46,614 nt of DNA from a virus, in the IMG/VR virus record IMGVR_UViG_3300046535_000572, positions 1 through 46,614 of that record; one strand, given 5' to 3'. Positions 46,428 to 46,614 of the stretch are shown here, piece by piece. Position 1 is the first letter of the stretch. Every line of letters starts with the position of its first letter. The translations under genes were made by a program, and so were the position numbers. The notes below the pieces were generated by a model. It saw nothing but the letters and a program-made list of their open reading frames with translations. It was not told where the DNA came from and searched no databases.

Positions 46428-46614
46428 TTCTTAACCGGCTTCGGTTTCATTTTAGCTATCTTCACCTGGTTGCCGAGAGTGGCATCCGTTGTAGCGGCTT
46501 GATGCTGCCGGTCGAGATCACTCTGCTGCGCTTCATGCAGCCGATCGAGACCAGACTGACCGGCCTCGTGCATCTGATCCGCGCCTTGCGCCAAATGATC
46601 CGACAACATGCCGA
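46424..46614 (-). CDS. Portal protein, C-terminal end (continuation across the join)
   Basis: This is the 3' end of the portal gene that starts at 2666. The 127-base overlap duplicates part of it. The unique part (46487-46424) encodes the tail ending VKIAKMKPKPVKK followed by TGA. The preceding segment repeats AGQ/EAQ-S-x-LDR units (HEAGQSGLDRLHEAQQSDLD), consistent with a helical barrel. The TGA overlaps the next ATG at 46427 (ATGA), so the two genes are translationally coupled. Confidence 0.9.
   Translation of the reverse strand, partial: GMLSDHLAQGADQMHEAGQSGLDRLHEAQQSDLDRQHQAATTDATLGNQVKIAKMKPKPVKK
46488..46614. repeat. Terminal overlap of a circular contig, right copy
   Basis: Exact copy of bases 1-127. 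Removing one copy leaves a unit of 46,487 bp. The sequence lies inside the 3' part of the portal gene on the minus strand. Confidence 0.95.

Noticed and set aside
1-46614. CRISPR array, integrase or lysogeny module
   Set aside because: No regularly spaced repeats, no recombinase motifs and no attachment-site pair seen. The HTH genes alone do not show a temperate lifestyle.

Overview
The window is an essentially complete genome of a tailed double-stranded DNA bacteriophage. The last 127 bases (46488-46614) repeat bases 1-127 exactly, so the contig closes into a circle of about 46,487 bp, and the portal gene runs across the join. The terminase, portal, scaffold, SU10-type capsid protein, SU10-type adaptor, tail-collar protein and internal ejection proteins suggest a podovirus-like virion. 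There is no tape measure, tail tube or sheath gene. The DNA is GC-rich. Two phage genes carry PEP-CTERM sorting signals, which only work in Gram-negative hosts with an exosortase. I infer a proteobacterial host, perhaps alphaproteobacterial. I see no integrase, partition genes, tRNA, CRISPR array, DNA polymerase or RNA polymerase.

Layout. Two opposed transcription units diverge from a control region at 5489-5853 and converge at about 24190. The rightward (+) unit covers 5854-24199. It starts with small early genes behind TTGACA-type promoters (5771, 7166, 8120, 15511). Eight of its genes share an unusual start-site module, (A/G)CATGCCAT(G). It then encodes an HTH regulator, a GP88-like cysteine protein, an RMF-like protein, a protein consisting only of sigma-70 region 4, an SF3-type primase-helicase, a probable single-strand DNA-binding protein, a VRR-NUC-like nuclease, a DUF6378-like protein, a SNF2-type helicase and a Myb/SANT-like protein. 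Next come two adjacent exported PEP-CTERM proteins and a run of tiny genes, four of which encode single- or double-span membrane peptides.

The leftward (-) unit is the late operon. It starts at the small terminase (5488) and passes through TerL, a small gene, a GH24 lysozyme, an HNH endonuclease and the portal. It crosses the join into the scaffold (46167-45070), capsid (45054-44023), a membrane/lysis-like cluster (43692-42399), a second HNH gene, the adaptor and a long tail-fibre region (41285-33802). It ends with the nozzle-like protein and the ejection proteins (31985-24187). Most neighbouring genes overlap by ATGA, GTGA or TAATG, which implies strong translational coupling.

The most unusual content is the PEP-CTERM pair, the repeated start-site and hairpin leaders of the early genes, the sigma region-4 protein, the proline-rich insertion in the portal, the internal S74 domain in an ejection protein, and an adaptor gene that begins at an apparent ATT codon next to an HNH gene.
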